Positions 1-9,267 are shown, counted from the stretch's first letter. The stretch: DNA of 64,000 bases from an uncultured Lachnospiraceae bacterium (GCA_902788555.1 CADAKQ010000001.1:124001-188000), one strand, 5' to 3'. Notes: a model not told the origin generated them from the letters alone. Program-made: numbers and translations.

Positions 1-3000
1 TAGGTGGTGCAAGTGATCCTTCTGTTGCTAATACTATACTTAAGAATATATGGTCTGCAATGGGATATAATGATCAGGATGCTATGGCACAAACTATAGG
101 AATGGCAGCATGGCAGATTAATAATGAGGTTAATAACAATGACCTTACTCATGTTATTCAGTTATTGGGAGATCCTAATGATTTCTTAAATATGGAGTCT
201 TTACAGAATTCCATTGACCCTGACTGTAATATGAGAAAGTTCCTTGATAGCTGTTATTCCAAGAAGACTCTTGACGGAACAACCGACAATGGTAAGAAAA
301 CAGTTTTATGGGGAATCAGTAATACCTCTGACGATGTAAGCTTTACTGATTACAAGGCTGTTAATACCCTTGTTGCAACCTCGGTAAAAAGACCTAAGAT
401 TACAGTTACATCAATGCCTGTAACATATAATTATTATGATGCAGACACAAGGCTTTCAGAGGGTAAGCTTAACTTTACATTTGAGGTTGAGGGCTCAACA
501 AATTATGAGACAAAGCTTCTTGTAGATGATGATGGTGACAATAATTTTGAGACTGAGATGGATGCGGACGTAACTAAGAATTCGCTCAAGTGTACTGTAG
601 CAGACAGCTACTTCGGTCCTATAAGCTGGATGCTTCAGGTTAAGGATAAGAATACAGATCTTACAGCTTATGTAAAGGGTGTATCCTATATCAAGAATAA
701 GAATAACCAGAAGCAGACAGTAAGAGTTCTTCAGATAATGCCGGGGGCTGCTCAGGTTGATTCTAATGGAAAACTTACTTCTACTATGGGTGAAGGTGCA
801 CAGGGCTCCAATTCACTTTACTTCTGTCCAGTATGTCAGAATGTTTATGAGAGGCTTGAATATAATCCTTACGCTAATACTACAAGTCATTTTAGTATGT
901 GGTATGATGGTACCGGTGCTTATTTTGAAAGTACAAAGGATAAAAATTCTGAAGTGTATCTTGGAAAACATGAACATATCTTCGGTATTCCGAGATATGA
1001 CAGTAACTTATCAGCAAGCGGTTATACTGGTATAGACGACTGGTCTACTAACCTTGCTGATGACGTAAGTGATTTGTATGACTTTGACCTTGATATATTA
1101 CTTAGAAGTGAGTTTGAAGATATTTCACAGGGTATACATGATGCCTACTACAATGCAGATGTGGCAACTATGACAGCTGCAATCAACAGCTTTGTTATAG
1201 ATGCATCAGATCCTGATTATGCAGAGTGGTCACTCTGTACAACAGATGCAGAAAAGTATACATTTATACTTAAGAGACAGTATACAGAGGATGCAAATGC
1301 AGCATATCAAAACTATATGAGTGCCAAGAGTGATACTGAGACAACTATTGTAGCTCTTGAGGCAGCTATGGATGCTGTTATTGCAGATAATACGTATGGA
1401 TATGCAGAGGATTTAAAGACTATTAAGATTACAAAGAGATATCCAGATATATTTAATGCAATAAATGAGGGAGCAGGTAGATTTAACGATAATTTTGACA
1501 GTGAAAATAATGCTTTGACTATGGCACTTGCAAACGCATATTATGCATACAGGGATAAGAAGGATATTGAGATAACCTATCATGACCAGTATAAGGAGCT
1601 TAACAGATATGCTCATCCTGAGAACTGGCTTACAGGCTGTTATGATATGGTAATCATCGGTCCTTCGGATGACTTTGCGGGTGATGATATAACCAATTCA
1701 TATGCGTTAGCTGATCTTGCAGATTATATGGCTGATGATGGAAGCGTACTTTTATTCCATGATACCTTAACAGCAGCAAGAGACAATGGTTCTCATACAC
1801 TTACAGCTACGCTTAGAGGATACTTCGGTATGGACAGAAACAGAGGACTTACAGCAAATAGTCCTCAGGCAGGAGTATATTATCTTCCTTATGCATCAAT
1901 TGATTCTGACAGATACTTTATGACTAACCTGTCATATAAGAAGACTACTGATACGGGAAGATATGCTTCATGGGTAAGCGATATGAAGCTTCCGTTTAGT
2001 AATTTTGGAATTACTAAGTATTTAACTAATGTTGTATATACAGATACATTTATGGCTGCGGATGATGCTAATAATCCTGGGTCATCACCTTATAGATATG
2101 CAGATATTTCTTGGAGTACATCCACATTCTGGTATATGGATGCAAAGAATAATGCAAAGGATCTTCCTAAATATGGTACTGATAAGGCAAGCCAGAACAA
2201 TAAGGGTATAATTACACAGTATCCGTTCACACTTAGTGATAATCTCAATATATCAGGTACACATGCACAGGCATATGCACTTGAGCTTGACAGCTCTAAG
2301 ATGACTGTATGGTATTCCCTTGCAGGTGGTAACAATACTAAGCAGGGCAGTGATGCCACATCGGCTTCATCTATGTATGCAGCTTCAAGAAATGATGGTA
2401 TGGATAACTACTTCATCTATTCTTACGGCAATGTAAACTATTGTGGTGCCGGACATTCAAAGATTACCGGACTTGGTAAGGATAACAATGATGAGCGTAG
2501 ACTTTATATCAATATAATTGTTAATTCCGTTAAGCCTTCGGTTAATCAGCCTTCTATCACGGTTTATGATTATAAGACAAGTGATAAGATGGATAAGGAT
2601 GGCTCGGATTACTTTATGGAAGTTAAGGATAATAATGTTTATCCGGAATTCAGCTTCAGTGTATATGTAGATACAAGTGAGGCAGGTAATAAGCTTGAAA
2701 GAGTAAGAATTTACTATGACCTTGATTACTTAACCACTAATTCAAATGTTTATATAAATGATGCAAATCATATACTTATAGCAGATATGAAGAGTGGTCT
2801 TGCGGCAGGTACAATATATGATGTAGGTCAGGATATTGCTGAGCTTCAGTTAAAGCCTGAATACTTTGAACCATATAATCAGGATTACACATACATTGTA
2901 ATCGAGGCAACGGATTCAAAGGGCAACATAGTTTACCAGCGTATCAAGATTAAGCTATTACCACATCTCTTTGAGATGACACAAAATGATATTAATTATT

Positions 3001-3023
3001 TAGATATAATTGATAAAATTTAA
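1..3023 (+). CDS. Very large protein of unknown function, C-terminal part (5' end outside window)
   Basis: The reading frame is open from the first base (GGASDPSVAN... is read before the first Met at base 60), so the gene begins upstream; about 1007 residues are visible. I do not recognise a catalytic domain. The sequence is rich in Asn, Asp, Tyr and Thr and reads like a beta-rich extracellular protein; a segment with CPVC near residue 260 of the visible part and the stretch YDMVIIGPSDDF in the middle recall DUF5057-type proteins of Lachnospiraceae, which is only a resemblance. The C-terminal 150 residues look like an Ig-like domain. No membrane anchor is visible at the C-terminus. A strong terminator follows directly. 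Coding status is certain; function is unknown. Confidence 0.85.
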   Translation, partial: GGASDPSVANTILKNIWSAMGYNDQDAMAQTIGMAAWQINNEVNNNDLTHVIQLLGDPNDFLNMESLQNSIDPDCNMRKFLDSCYSKKTLDGTTDNGKKTVLWGISNTSDDVSFTDYKAVNTLVATSVKRPKITVTSMPVTYNYYDADTRLSEGKLNFTFEVEGSTNYETKLLVDDDGDNNFETEMDADVTKNSLKCTVADSYFGPISWMLQVKDKNTDLTAYVKGVSYIKNKNNQKQTVRVLQIMPGAAQVDSNGKLTSTMGEGAQGSNSLYFCPVCQNVYERLEYNPYANTTSHFSMWYDGTGAYFESTKDKNSEVYLGKHEHIFGIPRYDSNLSASGYTGIDDWSTNLADDVSDLYDFDLDILLRSEFEDISQGIHDAYYNADVATMTAAINSFVIDASDPDYAEWSLCTTDAEKYTFILKRQYTEDANAAYQNYMSAKSDTETTIVALEAAMDAVIADNTYGYAEDLKTIKITKRYPDIFNAINEGAGRFNDNFDSENNALTMALANAYYAYRDKKDIEITYHDQYKELNRYAHPENWLTGCYDMVIIGPSDDFAGDDITNSYALADLADYMADDGSVLLFHDTLTAARDNGSHTLTATLRGYFGMDRNRGLTANSPQAGVYYLPYASIDSDRYFMTNLSYKKTTDTGRYASWVSDMKLPFSNFGITKYLTNVVYTDTFMAADDANNPGSSPYRYADISWSTSTFWYMDAKNNAKDLPKYGTDKASQNNKGIITQYPFTLSDNLNISGTHAQAYALELDSSKMTVWYSLAGGNNTKQGSDATSASSMYAASRNDGMDNYFIYSYGNVNYCGAGHSKITGLGKDNNDERRLYINIIVNSVKPSVNQPSITVYDYKTSDKMDKDGSDYFMEVKDNNVYPEFSFSVYVDTSEAGNKLERVRIYYDLDYLTTNSNVYINDANHILIADMKSGLAAGTIYDVGQDIAELQLKPEYFEPYNQDYTYIVIEATDSKGNIVYQRIKIKLLPHLFEMTQNDINYLDIIDKI

Positions 3024-3028
3024 AGTTA

Positions 3029-3065
3029 AACCCCTTTATGAAGAAATTCATAAAGGGGTTTTTTT
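3029..3065 (+). terminator. Rho-independent terminator of the large upstream gene
   Basis: Perfect 14-bp stem, 3029-3042 pairing with 3047-3060, with a GAAA tetraloop and a run of T immediately after. It starts six bases after the stop codon. Confidence 0.9.
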
Positions 3066-3148
3066 AATATTATTTTTCATGCCGCTTTTTAATCTTTAAA
3101 AACAGTGATATAATATAAAAGAATTATTATAAGCTGTGAGGTATAAAT

Positions 3149-4291
3149 ATGGACAGAATATATAATCTTATGAAAAAATTAAAAATGAATGCTATTATAT
3201 TAACTGACGGATATAATATTCACTATCTGTCGGGATATAGCGGACATACGGGTATGGCACTTATCACCTTAAGTGATAAGTATATACTTACGGATTCAAG
3301 ATATACGGAGCAGGTAACTATAGAAGCTCCCGGATTTACATGTGTAGATATAAAGTCAGAAGGTTATGCAGGTTGTATAAATCGACTTTTATGCGATAAG
3401 TTTTTTAAAGAGACAAATTGTGCACAATCAGATGTGGATTCTTCGTGTAAAACCTGTGCAAACAGTGTGTGTAAAGGGAATACTATTCGTGTCGGATTTG
3501 AAAATGAAGAGATTTCATATAAGCAATTTAAGACATTTTTAGATGAACTTGACGACAAAATCGGACTTTTACCTTTAGATAACAGGATAAATGAATTACG
3601 AAGAATTAAAAGAGCTGATGAAATCGAAAAAATAGCCATGGCTGAGAAAATTGGAGACATGGCTTTTGAATATGTAATAAGTCTTATAAAGCCCGGCATG
3701 ACAGAAGTGGAGGTTGCGTTACTTCTTGAAAATTATATGCGAAGTCATGGTGCATCGGGTTTAAGCTTTGATACTATTGCAGCATCAGGTAATAATTCCT
3801 CACTTCCACATGCTGTTCCTACGGATAAGGTGATTTGCGAGGGTGATTTTCTTACTATGGATTTTGGATGTGTGTATAAGGGTTATTGCTCAGATATGAC
3901 AAGAACAGTATATATAGGAAAAAATCCTACAGATAAACAAAAGAAAGTATATGAAACTGTCCTCAATGCACAGCAAAAAGCTCTTAAGCTTGTGAAGCCG
4001 GGAGCAGTATGCTCGGATATAGATAAAGCTGCAAGGGATATCATTGCTGATGCGGGATACGGAGATTATTTCGGACATGGACTTGGACACAGCGTTGGAC
4101 TTTTTATCCATGAGGAGCCTCGGCTTTCACCAAAATGTCATGACATTCTTGAACCCGGAGTAACCATAACTGTCGAACCGGGAATCTATCTTCCGGGAGA
4201 ATTCGGAGTCCGTATAGAAGATCTTGTCGTTGTAACAAAAGACGGCTATAGGAACCTTGCCTTATCTCCCAAAAAATTAATATGTATATAA
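3149..4291 (+). CDS. M24B family metallopeptidase (Xaa-Pro aminopeptidase-like)
   Basis: 380 residues. Removes N-terminal residues next to proline, cytosolic. The C-terminal pita-bread domain carries the expected five metal ligands: Asp in MDFGC, Asp in CSDMTRT, His in GHGLGHSVGL, Glu in EPGIYLPG and Glu in RIEDLVVV. The N-terminal creatinase-type domain holds an unusual insertion with five cysteines (residues 82, 91, 100, 103, 108) just before the RVGFE strand. The ATG has a GTGAGG ribosome site 7 bases upstream. An aminopeptidase of this family commonly sits next to efp in Firmicutes, as here. Substrate range is inferred from the family only. Confidence 0.88.
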   Translation: MDRIYNLMKKLKMNAIILTDGYNIHYLSGYSGHTGMALITLSDKYILTDSRYTEQVTIEAPGFTCVDIKSEGYAGCINRLLCDKFFKETNCAQSDVDSSCKTCANSVCKGNTIRVGFENEEISYKQFKTFLDELDDKIGLLPLDNRINELRRIKRADEIEKIAMAEKIGDMAFEYVISLIKPGMTEVEVALLLENYMRSHGASGLSFDTIAASGNNSSLPHAVPTDKVICEGDFLTMDFGCVYKGYCSDMTRTVYIGKNPTDKQKKVYETVLNAQQKALKLVKPGAVCSDIDKAARDIIADAGYGDYFGHGLGHSVGLFIHEEPRLSPKCHDILEPGVTITVEPGIYLPGEFGVRIEDLVVVTKDGYRNLALSPKKLICI

Positions 4292-4293
4292 CA

Positions 4294-4317
4294 AAGAGAC
4301 GGTGTAAGCCGTCTCTT
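4294..4317. terminator. Hairpin between convergent genes, possible two-way terminator
   Basis: Nine-base perfect stem (4294-4302 with 4309-4317) exactly between the ends of the M24 peptidase and efp. The T-tracts on both sides are poor, so termination strength is uncertain. Confidence 0.5.
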
Positions 4318-4334
4318 GGTTATATGTTGATATA

Positions 4335-4892
4335 TTATGCTCTGGATGAATATTCACCGGTTCTTGTGTCAATTCGTATCATATCACCCTGATTGATGAA
4401 GAGCGGAACATTTAAGGTAGCACCCGTTTCAACTGTACAAGGCTTGGTAGCACCTGTTGCTGTATCACCCTTTACACCCGGTTCACACTCTGTAACAAGC
4501 AAGTCTACTGAGATAGGAGGCTCAACTGCAAATACTGAGCCGTTATGTGAAGCTATCTTACAGTTTTCATTTTCCTTAACAAACTTTAGTGCATCGCCTA
4601 TTACATCAGCATTAATTGCTATCTGGTCGTAGGTTTCGCTGTCCATAAAGTAGTATAAATCGCCGTCCTGATATAAGTACTGCATATCCTTTCGATCGAT
4701 ATGTGCATTTTCAAACTTTTCAGTTGGACGGAAGGTTTTTTCTACAACACCGCCACTTTTTATATTTTTGAGCTTGGTTCTTACGAAAGCTGCTCCCTTA
4801 CCCGGTTTTACATGCTGAAATTCAATTATCTGGTAGATATTACCTTCTAATTCAATTGTTATACCATTCTTAAAATCTCCTGCTGATACCAT
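4335..4892 (-). CDS. efp: Translation elongation factor P
   Basis: 185 residues, the standard EF-P length, with three beta-barrel domains. It relieves ribosome stalling at polyproline. The modified loop reads KPGKGAAF with the usually modified lysine at residue 32. GGAGGA lies 6 bases before the ATG. It faces the M24 peptidase and is divergent from spoIIIAA. In Bacillus-type gene order efp is co-oriented with its neighbours, so the gene is locally inverted here. Its own promoter is visible at 4923-4951. Confidence 0.97.
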   Translation of the reverse strand: MVSAGDFKNGITIELEGNIYQIIEFQHVKPGKGAAFVRTKLKNIKSGGVVEKTFRPTEKFENAHIDRKDMQYLYQDGDLYYFMDSETYDQIAINADVIGDALKFVKENENCKIASHNGSVFAVEPPISVDLLVTECEPGVKGDTATGATKPCTVETGATLNVPLFINQGDMIRIDTRTGEYSSRA

Positions 4893-4922
4893 AATTTTCC
4901 TCCTTAAAATCGCATATACCTA

Positions 4923-4951
4923 ATTCTAATATAAATACTGTTTTTTTTCAA
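4923..4951 (-). promoter_or_regulatory. Predicted sigma-A promoter for efp
   Basis: On the minus strand: -35 TTGAAA (4951-4946), 17-base spacer, -10 TAGAAT (4928-4923), about 30 bases upstream of the efp start. Confidence 0.55.
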
Positions 4952-4978
4952 CTGTTTTTTCTAAAACAAGCTTATCCC

Positions 4979-5008
4979 GGTAATATTTTTTTGGTAATTA
5001 CATATATT
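4979..5008 (+). promoter_or_regulatory. Possible sigma-E type promoter for spoIIIA operon
   Basis: GGTAATATT at 4979-4987 and CATATATT at 5001-5008, separated by 13 bases, resemble the mother-cell sigma-E consensus (-35 KMATATT, -10 CATACAAT type). Transcription would start near 5015, directly at the ribosome site, so the leader would be very short. The match is by eye. Confidence 0.4.
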
Positions 5009-5033
5009 TATTTTAAAGGGGGCGGATTGGAAA

Positions 5034-5996
5034 GTGAATGATGTAATTTTAAAAATTTTATCGCCATCAATCAGATGTCTGATTAAAGATATAGATATTG
5101 ATTTTTCGAGTTTAATTGAGATAAGGCTCAGAATAAACGAACCACTGATTTTTGTATTTAATGACGGAGAATATTTTTTATGTGAGAAAAGGAATTTTAC
5201 TGTTAATAGAAAGCTTGCGTACAGAGTAAATGCAGAAGATATTAAATATGTAATTGATATGATATCGGATTATTCGCTTTATGCATATGAGGATGAGATA
5301 AGACAGGGTTATATAACTATTTACGGCGGACACAGGGTAGGTCTTATGGGACAGGCTGTTATGGATAACAATAATATAAAAAGCGTTAAACATATTTCTT
5401 TTATAAACATAAGAATTGCCCATCAGATAAAAGGCTGTGCAGTTAAGGTCCTTCCGTATCTCATAAGGGACGGTCGTGTGCTTCACACTCTTATCATCTC
5501 ACCACCGGGCTGTGGTAAGACAACCCTGCTTCGGGATATGGTAAGATGTCTTTCTGATGGAACAGGCTATGTAAAAGGAATGAATGTTGGGGTTGTAGAT
5601 GAGCGTTCCGAGATAGCAGCCTGCTATAAGGGTGTTCCGCAAAATGATGTCGGTATAAGAACCGATATACTGGATGCCTGTCCAAAGGCTTACGGAATGC
5701 TTATGATGCTTCGCTCGATGAATCCAAAGGTTATTGCAGTGGATGAAATAGGAAGCAGAGAGGATATAGATGTTATCTCGTATGTTATTAACTGCGGATG
5801 TGGAATTATAGCAACCGTTCACGGATATTCAATTGACGATATAAGAACAAAACCTGTTTTAAGAAAGCTTGTTGATGAAAAGGCTTTTGAAAGGTATATA
5901 GTTTTAGGCAATAAGCGCGGAATAGGTAATATTGAAAATATCTTTGATGAGAGGGGAAATGATTTATTGCTTCAATCGTATTTGGCTGCAAATTAA
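5034..5996 (+). CDS. spoIIIAA: Stage III sporulation protein AA, secretion-type ATPase
   Basis: 320 residues. Cytoplasmic ATPase related to type II/IV secretion motors; in the mother cell it powers or gates the SpoIIIA-SpoIIQ channel into the forespore. Walker A is GCGKTTLLRD near residue 160, followed by VGVVDERSE and a Walker B region VIAVDEIGS. The start is GTG with AAAGGGGG 11 bases upstream. It is first of eight co-oriented spoIIIA genes. The stop lies close to spoIIIAB, whose start may lie inside this gene. Confidence 0.96.
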   Translation: MNDVILKILSPSIRCLIKDIDIDFSSLIEIRLRINEPLIFVFNDGEYFLCEKRNFTVNRKLAYRVNAEDIKYVIDMISDYSLYAYEDEIRQGYITIYGGHRVGLMGQAVMDNNNIKSVKHISFINIRIAHQIKGCAVKVLPYLIRDGRVLHTLIISPPGCGKTTLLRDMVRCLSDGTGYVKGMNVGVVDERSEIAACYKGVPQNDVGIRTDILDACPKAYGMLMMLRSMNPKVIAVDEIGSREDIDVISYVINCGCGIIATVHGYSIDDIRTKPVLRKLVDEKAFERYIVLGNKRGIGNIENIFDERGNDLLLQSYLAAN

Positions 5997-6010
5997 TCGG
6001 TATTTTTCTT

Positions 6011-6493
6011 GTGCTTGGAGGATTTCTTTTGTGCGGGGTAAACAGGGCATTAAGAATGAAACAAAGATTGGAAAGTCTTAAAAGTATGGAGAAAATTATG
6101 ATATTAATTTCAAATGATATAAGGTACAGACATTCTGTTCTTCAGGAGGCTTTTTTGAACTCTGCAAAAAAAACAGACAAGCCCTTTGCCGAATGGCTAA
6201 GGCTTTTAGCTGACAGGCTGTATGGAGGAGATTTTTATGATATATGGTGTCTTTCACTTTCGGAGCTTGATAAAAGCACCTGTCTTACTGAGGGTGATAT
6301 AGAGGAGCTTAAGCCGATAGGTCAGACACTTGGATATCTCGATATAAGTGCTCAGGAGATGGGGCTTAGGCTTGAAATCGATAATCTTCATGAAAAAATA
6401 CTAAAGCTTGATGAGAATTTGTATGATCGGATGAAGGTTTCCGTGGTTGCGGGAACGGTCTTGGGAATTTTGACAGTAGTAGTATTGGTTTAA
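6011..6493 (+). CDS. spoIIIAB: Stage III sporulation protein AB (start uncertain)
   Basis: 160 residues from GTG 6011. Membrane-anchored coiled-coil component of the SpoIIIA channel, resembling GspF-type proteins. The frame upstream of 6011 is open back to a stop at 5960 and encodes KLIGIFLVLGG, the usual SpoIIIAB N-terminal membrane segment, yet that stretch contains no ATG, GTG or TTG. GTG 6011 has no Shine-Dalgarno, whereas ATT 5966 has GAGGGG 9 bases upstream. The true start could be the non-canonical ATT 5966, overlapping spoIIIAA. C-terminal hydrophobic segment VVAGTVLGILTVVVL is present as in the family. Confidence 0.88.
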   Translation: MLGGFLLCGVNRALRMKQRLESLKSMEKIMILISNDIRYRHSVLQEAFLNSAKKTDKPFAEWLRLLADRLYGGDFYDIWCLSLSELDKSTCLTEGDIEELKPIGQTLGYLDISAQEMGLRLEIDNLHEKILKLDENLYDRMKVSVVAGTVLGILTVVVLV

Positions 6494-6506
6494 GGGGATA
6501 ATTTTA

Positions 6507-6701
6507 ATGACTATTTCACTTATATTTAAAATAGCAGCGGTAGGTATAGTTGTTGCCTTGCTTAATCAGGTTTTAAAGCATTCAGGAAGAGATGATCAGG
6601 CATATATCGTTAGTCTTGCCGGACTCGTTATCGTACTTTCCTGGATTGTTCCATATATTTATCAGTTGTTTAGTGACATAAACAGTCTTTTTAATTTTTG
6701 A
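6507..6701 (+). CDS. spoIIIAC: Stage III sporulation protein AC
   Basis: 64 residues with two membrane segments (about 3-20 and 34-55), the normal size. Small integral membrane part of the SpoIIIA complex. AAGGGG precedes the ATG by about 9 bases, and it sits 13 bases after spoIIIAB within the operon. Family motif LNQVLKHSGRDDQA is seen in the cytoplasmic loop. Confidence 0.93.
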   Translation: MTISLIFKIAAVGIVVALLNQVLKHSGRDDQAYIVSLAGLVIVLSWIVPYIYQLFSDINSLFNF

Positions 6702-6724
6702 TTATTTAAAATGAGGTGTCAGAT

Positions 6725-7111
6725 TTGAATATTGGTGCTTTGATGTCCCTTATTGTTATAGCGGTTATTTTGGCTTTAAGCCTAAAAAATAAAAGTCCGG
6801 AGATTAGCAGTATAATCAGTCTTTCTCTTTGCATTGCCATAATAGCTGTCTGTGTGGAAAGGATAAGACTTATCATAGGAAGAATAAAAAATATATCCCT
6901 GAATGTGGATATAGATAAAACCTATATTCTTATACTTCTCAAGCTTATCGGAGTTGCCTATATATGTGAGTTTGCGGCCGGTATAAGTAAGGATGCAGGC
7001 TACGGGGCAGTGGCTTCACAGATTGAACTTTTAGGAAAGCTGACAATGCTTATGATAAGTCTTCCTGTTCTTGGACAGGTTATAGATATTATTTTAAGCA
7101 TGATGAGGTGA
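6725..7111 (+). CDS. spoIIIAD: Stage III sporulation protein AD
   Basis: 128 residues from TTG 6725, which has GAGGTG 6 bases upstream; a GTG at 6716 falls inside that ribosome site and is less likely. Four hydrophobic segments; the sequence LSLKNKSPEIS after the first segment is typical of SpoIIIAD. Membrane component of the channel complex. It lies 23 bases after spoIIIAC and is followed by spoIIIAE within 4 bases. Confidence 0.93.
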   Translation: MNIGALMSLIVIAVILALSLKNKSPEISSIISLSLCIAIIAVCVERIRLIIGRIKNISLNVDIDKTYILILLKLIGVAYICEFAAGISKDAGYGAVASQIELLGKLTMLMISLPVLGQVIDIILSMMR

Positions 7112-7115
7112 TTGG

Positions 7116-8297
7116 ATGAATATTCGGATACATAGTCTTGTTTTTATCTTGTTCCTTGCATTAAGTGCCGGAGGAAATGCTTATCCGGGTGAGGATGAGG
7201 ATACGGCAGAGCCCTTTTTTACTAAAAGCAAAGAGGAAGCCTATGAGGAAATATTTGATATTTTGGATATTGATTCCGTTGACAGAACCCTGAAAAAAAA
7301 CGGCATTATTTTTTCCGTAAGTATTGAGGATATGGTTAAGGATATATCTGCTGATGATACTAAGGATATGGGAAATAAGTTAAAAGCAATGGTTAAAAAG
7401 ATTTTTATTGAAGAGATTGAAGATAGTAAAAATCTCATGCTTCTTCTTATAAGTATAGTTTTACTTGGCTCGATTTTTGTTAATTTTTCTAACTCTCTCG
7501 GAAACGGCTTTATCAGTGAAAACGGGTTTTACATAACATATCTTATAATTACCGGAATTATGCTTACATCCTTTAGCGTTACACTCGATATGGTTGTAGA
7601 AGCATTAAATGTTTTGCTGAATCTTATAAAGATTATTATCCCTGTTTATGCAGTTTCAATTAATTTTGTCGGACATGCTCAGTCGGCGGCTGCTGTTTAT
7701 GAGATTATTATGATAGGAATTTGGCTTGTTCAGGTTATCATAATTAATGTTGTTATTCCGATGATAAAGTTTTTTGTTATTGTTTCTCTTATCAATAATC
7801 TTAATAAAGAGGATTATTTTTCTAAAATGAGTAAGCTTATAAACAGTCTGGTAAACTGGATTTTAAAAACCATAATTGTATTTATAGCAGGTCTTAACAT
7901 AATTAAAAGTCTTATAGAACCTCATATTGATATGCTTGGGAAAAATATGGCCGGTAAGCTTATTCAGGCTTTACCGACGGGCTCAATGATATCTGTTCTT
8001 ACAGGGACATTCTTTGGAGCAGGCGTAATAGTAAAAAACAGTATCGGAATAGCAGGTATCATATTTATTGGGCTTATAGTTCTTACCCCATTACTTAAGA
8101 CCTTTATTGTTATGATAATAGTAAGGCTTACCTCCGTTATACTTCAGCCTATTGGCGAGAAACGGTATATAGAGGGGATTGAAGGCCTGGCGGAGGGAAT
8201 CAGACTTTTGATGCTTTCTCTTTTTTCTGCGGCAGTACTATTTGTTCTTACCATAGCCATAATGGCCTATGCAACGGGAAACGGAGGTGGTTTATAG
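7116..8297 (+). CDS. spoIIIAE: Stage III sporulation protein AE
   Basis: 393 residues, normal family length. Polytopic membrane protein of the SpoIIIA complex with an N-terminal signal-like segment (residues 7-22), an acidic region to about residue 100, then about seven hydrophobic segments. GAGGTG lies 6 bases before the ATG. Tight spacing from spoIIIAD (4 bases) and to spoIIIAF (5 bases) indicates one transcript. Confidence 0.94.
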   Translation: MNIRIHSLVFILFLALSAGGNAYPGEDEDTAEPFFTKSKEEAYEEIFDILDIDSVDRTLKKNGIIFSVSIEDMVKDISADDTKDMGNKLKAMVKKIFIEEIEDSKNLMLLLISIVLLGSIFVNFSNSLGNGFISENGFYITYLIITGIMLTSFSVTLDMVVEALNVLLNLIKIIIPVYAVSINFVGHAQSAAAVYEIIMIGIWLVQVIIINVVIPMIKFFVIVSLINNLNKEDYFSKMSKLINSLVNWILKTIIVFIAGLNIIKSLIEPHIDMLGKNMAGKLIQALPTGSMISVLTGTFFGAGVIVKNSIGIAGIIFIGLIVLTPLLKTFIVMIIVRLTSVILQPIGEKRYIEGIEGLAEGIRLLMLSLFSAAVLFVLTIAIMAYATGNGGGL

Positions 8298-8302
8298 TTT
8301 AT

Positions 8303-8776
8303 ATGGTTTCTTCGTGGATTAAAGGTCTTGTATTATATCTTATAATTTCGGGACTTGTCATGAAGCTGGTTCCCGGAAAAAATTATGAAAGGTACATTTC
8401 CTTTTATATGGGTCTTATTCTTGTGATTTTACTTGCCAGGCCAATCGTTTTTTTATTTGGTATAAGTGAGGGAGATATCGACCGGCTTTCAAAAAGTGTG
8501 AATGAGTATCTGACCTTTAATTCATATGAGGAGGAATTAAAGGAAAAAGCTGATAATATAAGCTTTTATGAAAGTGGGATAAATGAGGCGATAAAGCAAG
8601 ATTTAAACAATCAGGGCTATGCGGTTGATAAGACTTCTGTAATAACCGATAAAAATGGCAGCTTTATAAGCATAACGATATATTTATCGGGAGATTTTGA
8701 TGAAAATAATTTGAAAAAATTAATTAATGATGTCTATAAATTTGATTTAGAGAGTATATATATAGTAAGACGGTGA
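8303..8776 (+). CDS. spoIIIAF: Stage III sporulation protein AF
   Basis: 157 residues. Two N-terminal membrane segments (about 6-22 and 31-50) followed by a soluble alpha/beta ring-building domain, which is the SpoIIIAF layout. GGAGGTGG lies inside the 3' end of spoIIIAE, about 13 bases from the ATG. The gene ends 1 base before spoIIIAG. Confidence 0.92.
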   Translation: MVSSWIKGLVLYLIISGLVMKLVPGKNYERYISFYMGLILVILLARPIVFLFGISEGDIDRLSKSVNEYLTFNSYEEELKEKADNISFYESGINEAIKQDLNNQGYAVDKTSVITDKNGSFISITIYLSGDFDENNLKKLINDVYKFDLESIYIVRR

Positions 8777-8777
8777 A

Positions 8778-9251
8778 ATGATGGAGTTAAATTCTTTATT
8801 TGAAAAGTTCAAGGGTAAATCAGGTAAACTTCTCACATTTATATTGATAGGCATATTGTTACTTATTGTAGTTATGCCGGTAAAGAACAACAATAATTTT
8901 AAAGCTTCAAACAGTACGTATAAGCCTACGGATAGTGCCGATACTGATGATGCACTGTCAAGGGATGTCGGTACCTATGAAAGCTATGCAGCTTATTATG
9001 AAGAAAAGCTTACAGATATTTTGGAAAAATCCTATGGAAAGGGAACAATGAGCGTTATGGTTTCACTTAAGCGCGAGTCAGATAAAACAGATTTATATGA
9101 TGGCGGTGCGGATAAGGATTTTGGATGTGTGGATGGAGTTTTAATTGTTGCGGATGTAAAGGATGCTGCTTGTGCGGCAGATATTTCATTTGCAGTATGT
9201 GCTTTATTTAATCTGCCTGCACATAAGGTGGCAGTATTGATTAAGAATTAG
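8778..9251 (+). CDS. spoIIIAG: Stage III sporulation protein AG
   Basis: 157 residues. One membrane segment at about 20-36, a Ser/Thr/Asp-rich linker, then the ring-building domain (YEEKLTDILEKSYGKGTMSV onwards) that forms the extracellular channel ring in this family. A second ATG directly follows the first (8781), so the start could be one codon later. The stop overlaps the ribosome site of spoIIIAH. Confidence 0.94.
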   Translation: MMELNSLFEKFKGKSGKLLTFILIGILLLIVVMPVKNNNNFKASNSTYKPTDSADTDDALSRDVGTYESYAAYYEEKLTDILEKSYGKGTMSVMVSLKRESDKTDLYDGGADKDFGCVDGVLIVADVKDAACAADISFAVCALFNLPAHKVAVLIKN

Positions 9252-9267
9252 GAGGGTGTTTTTAATT

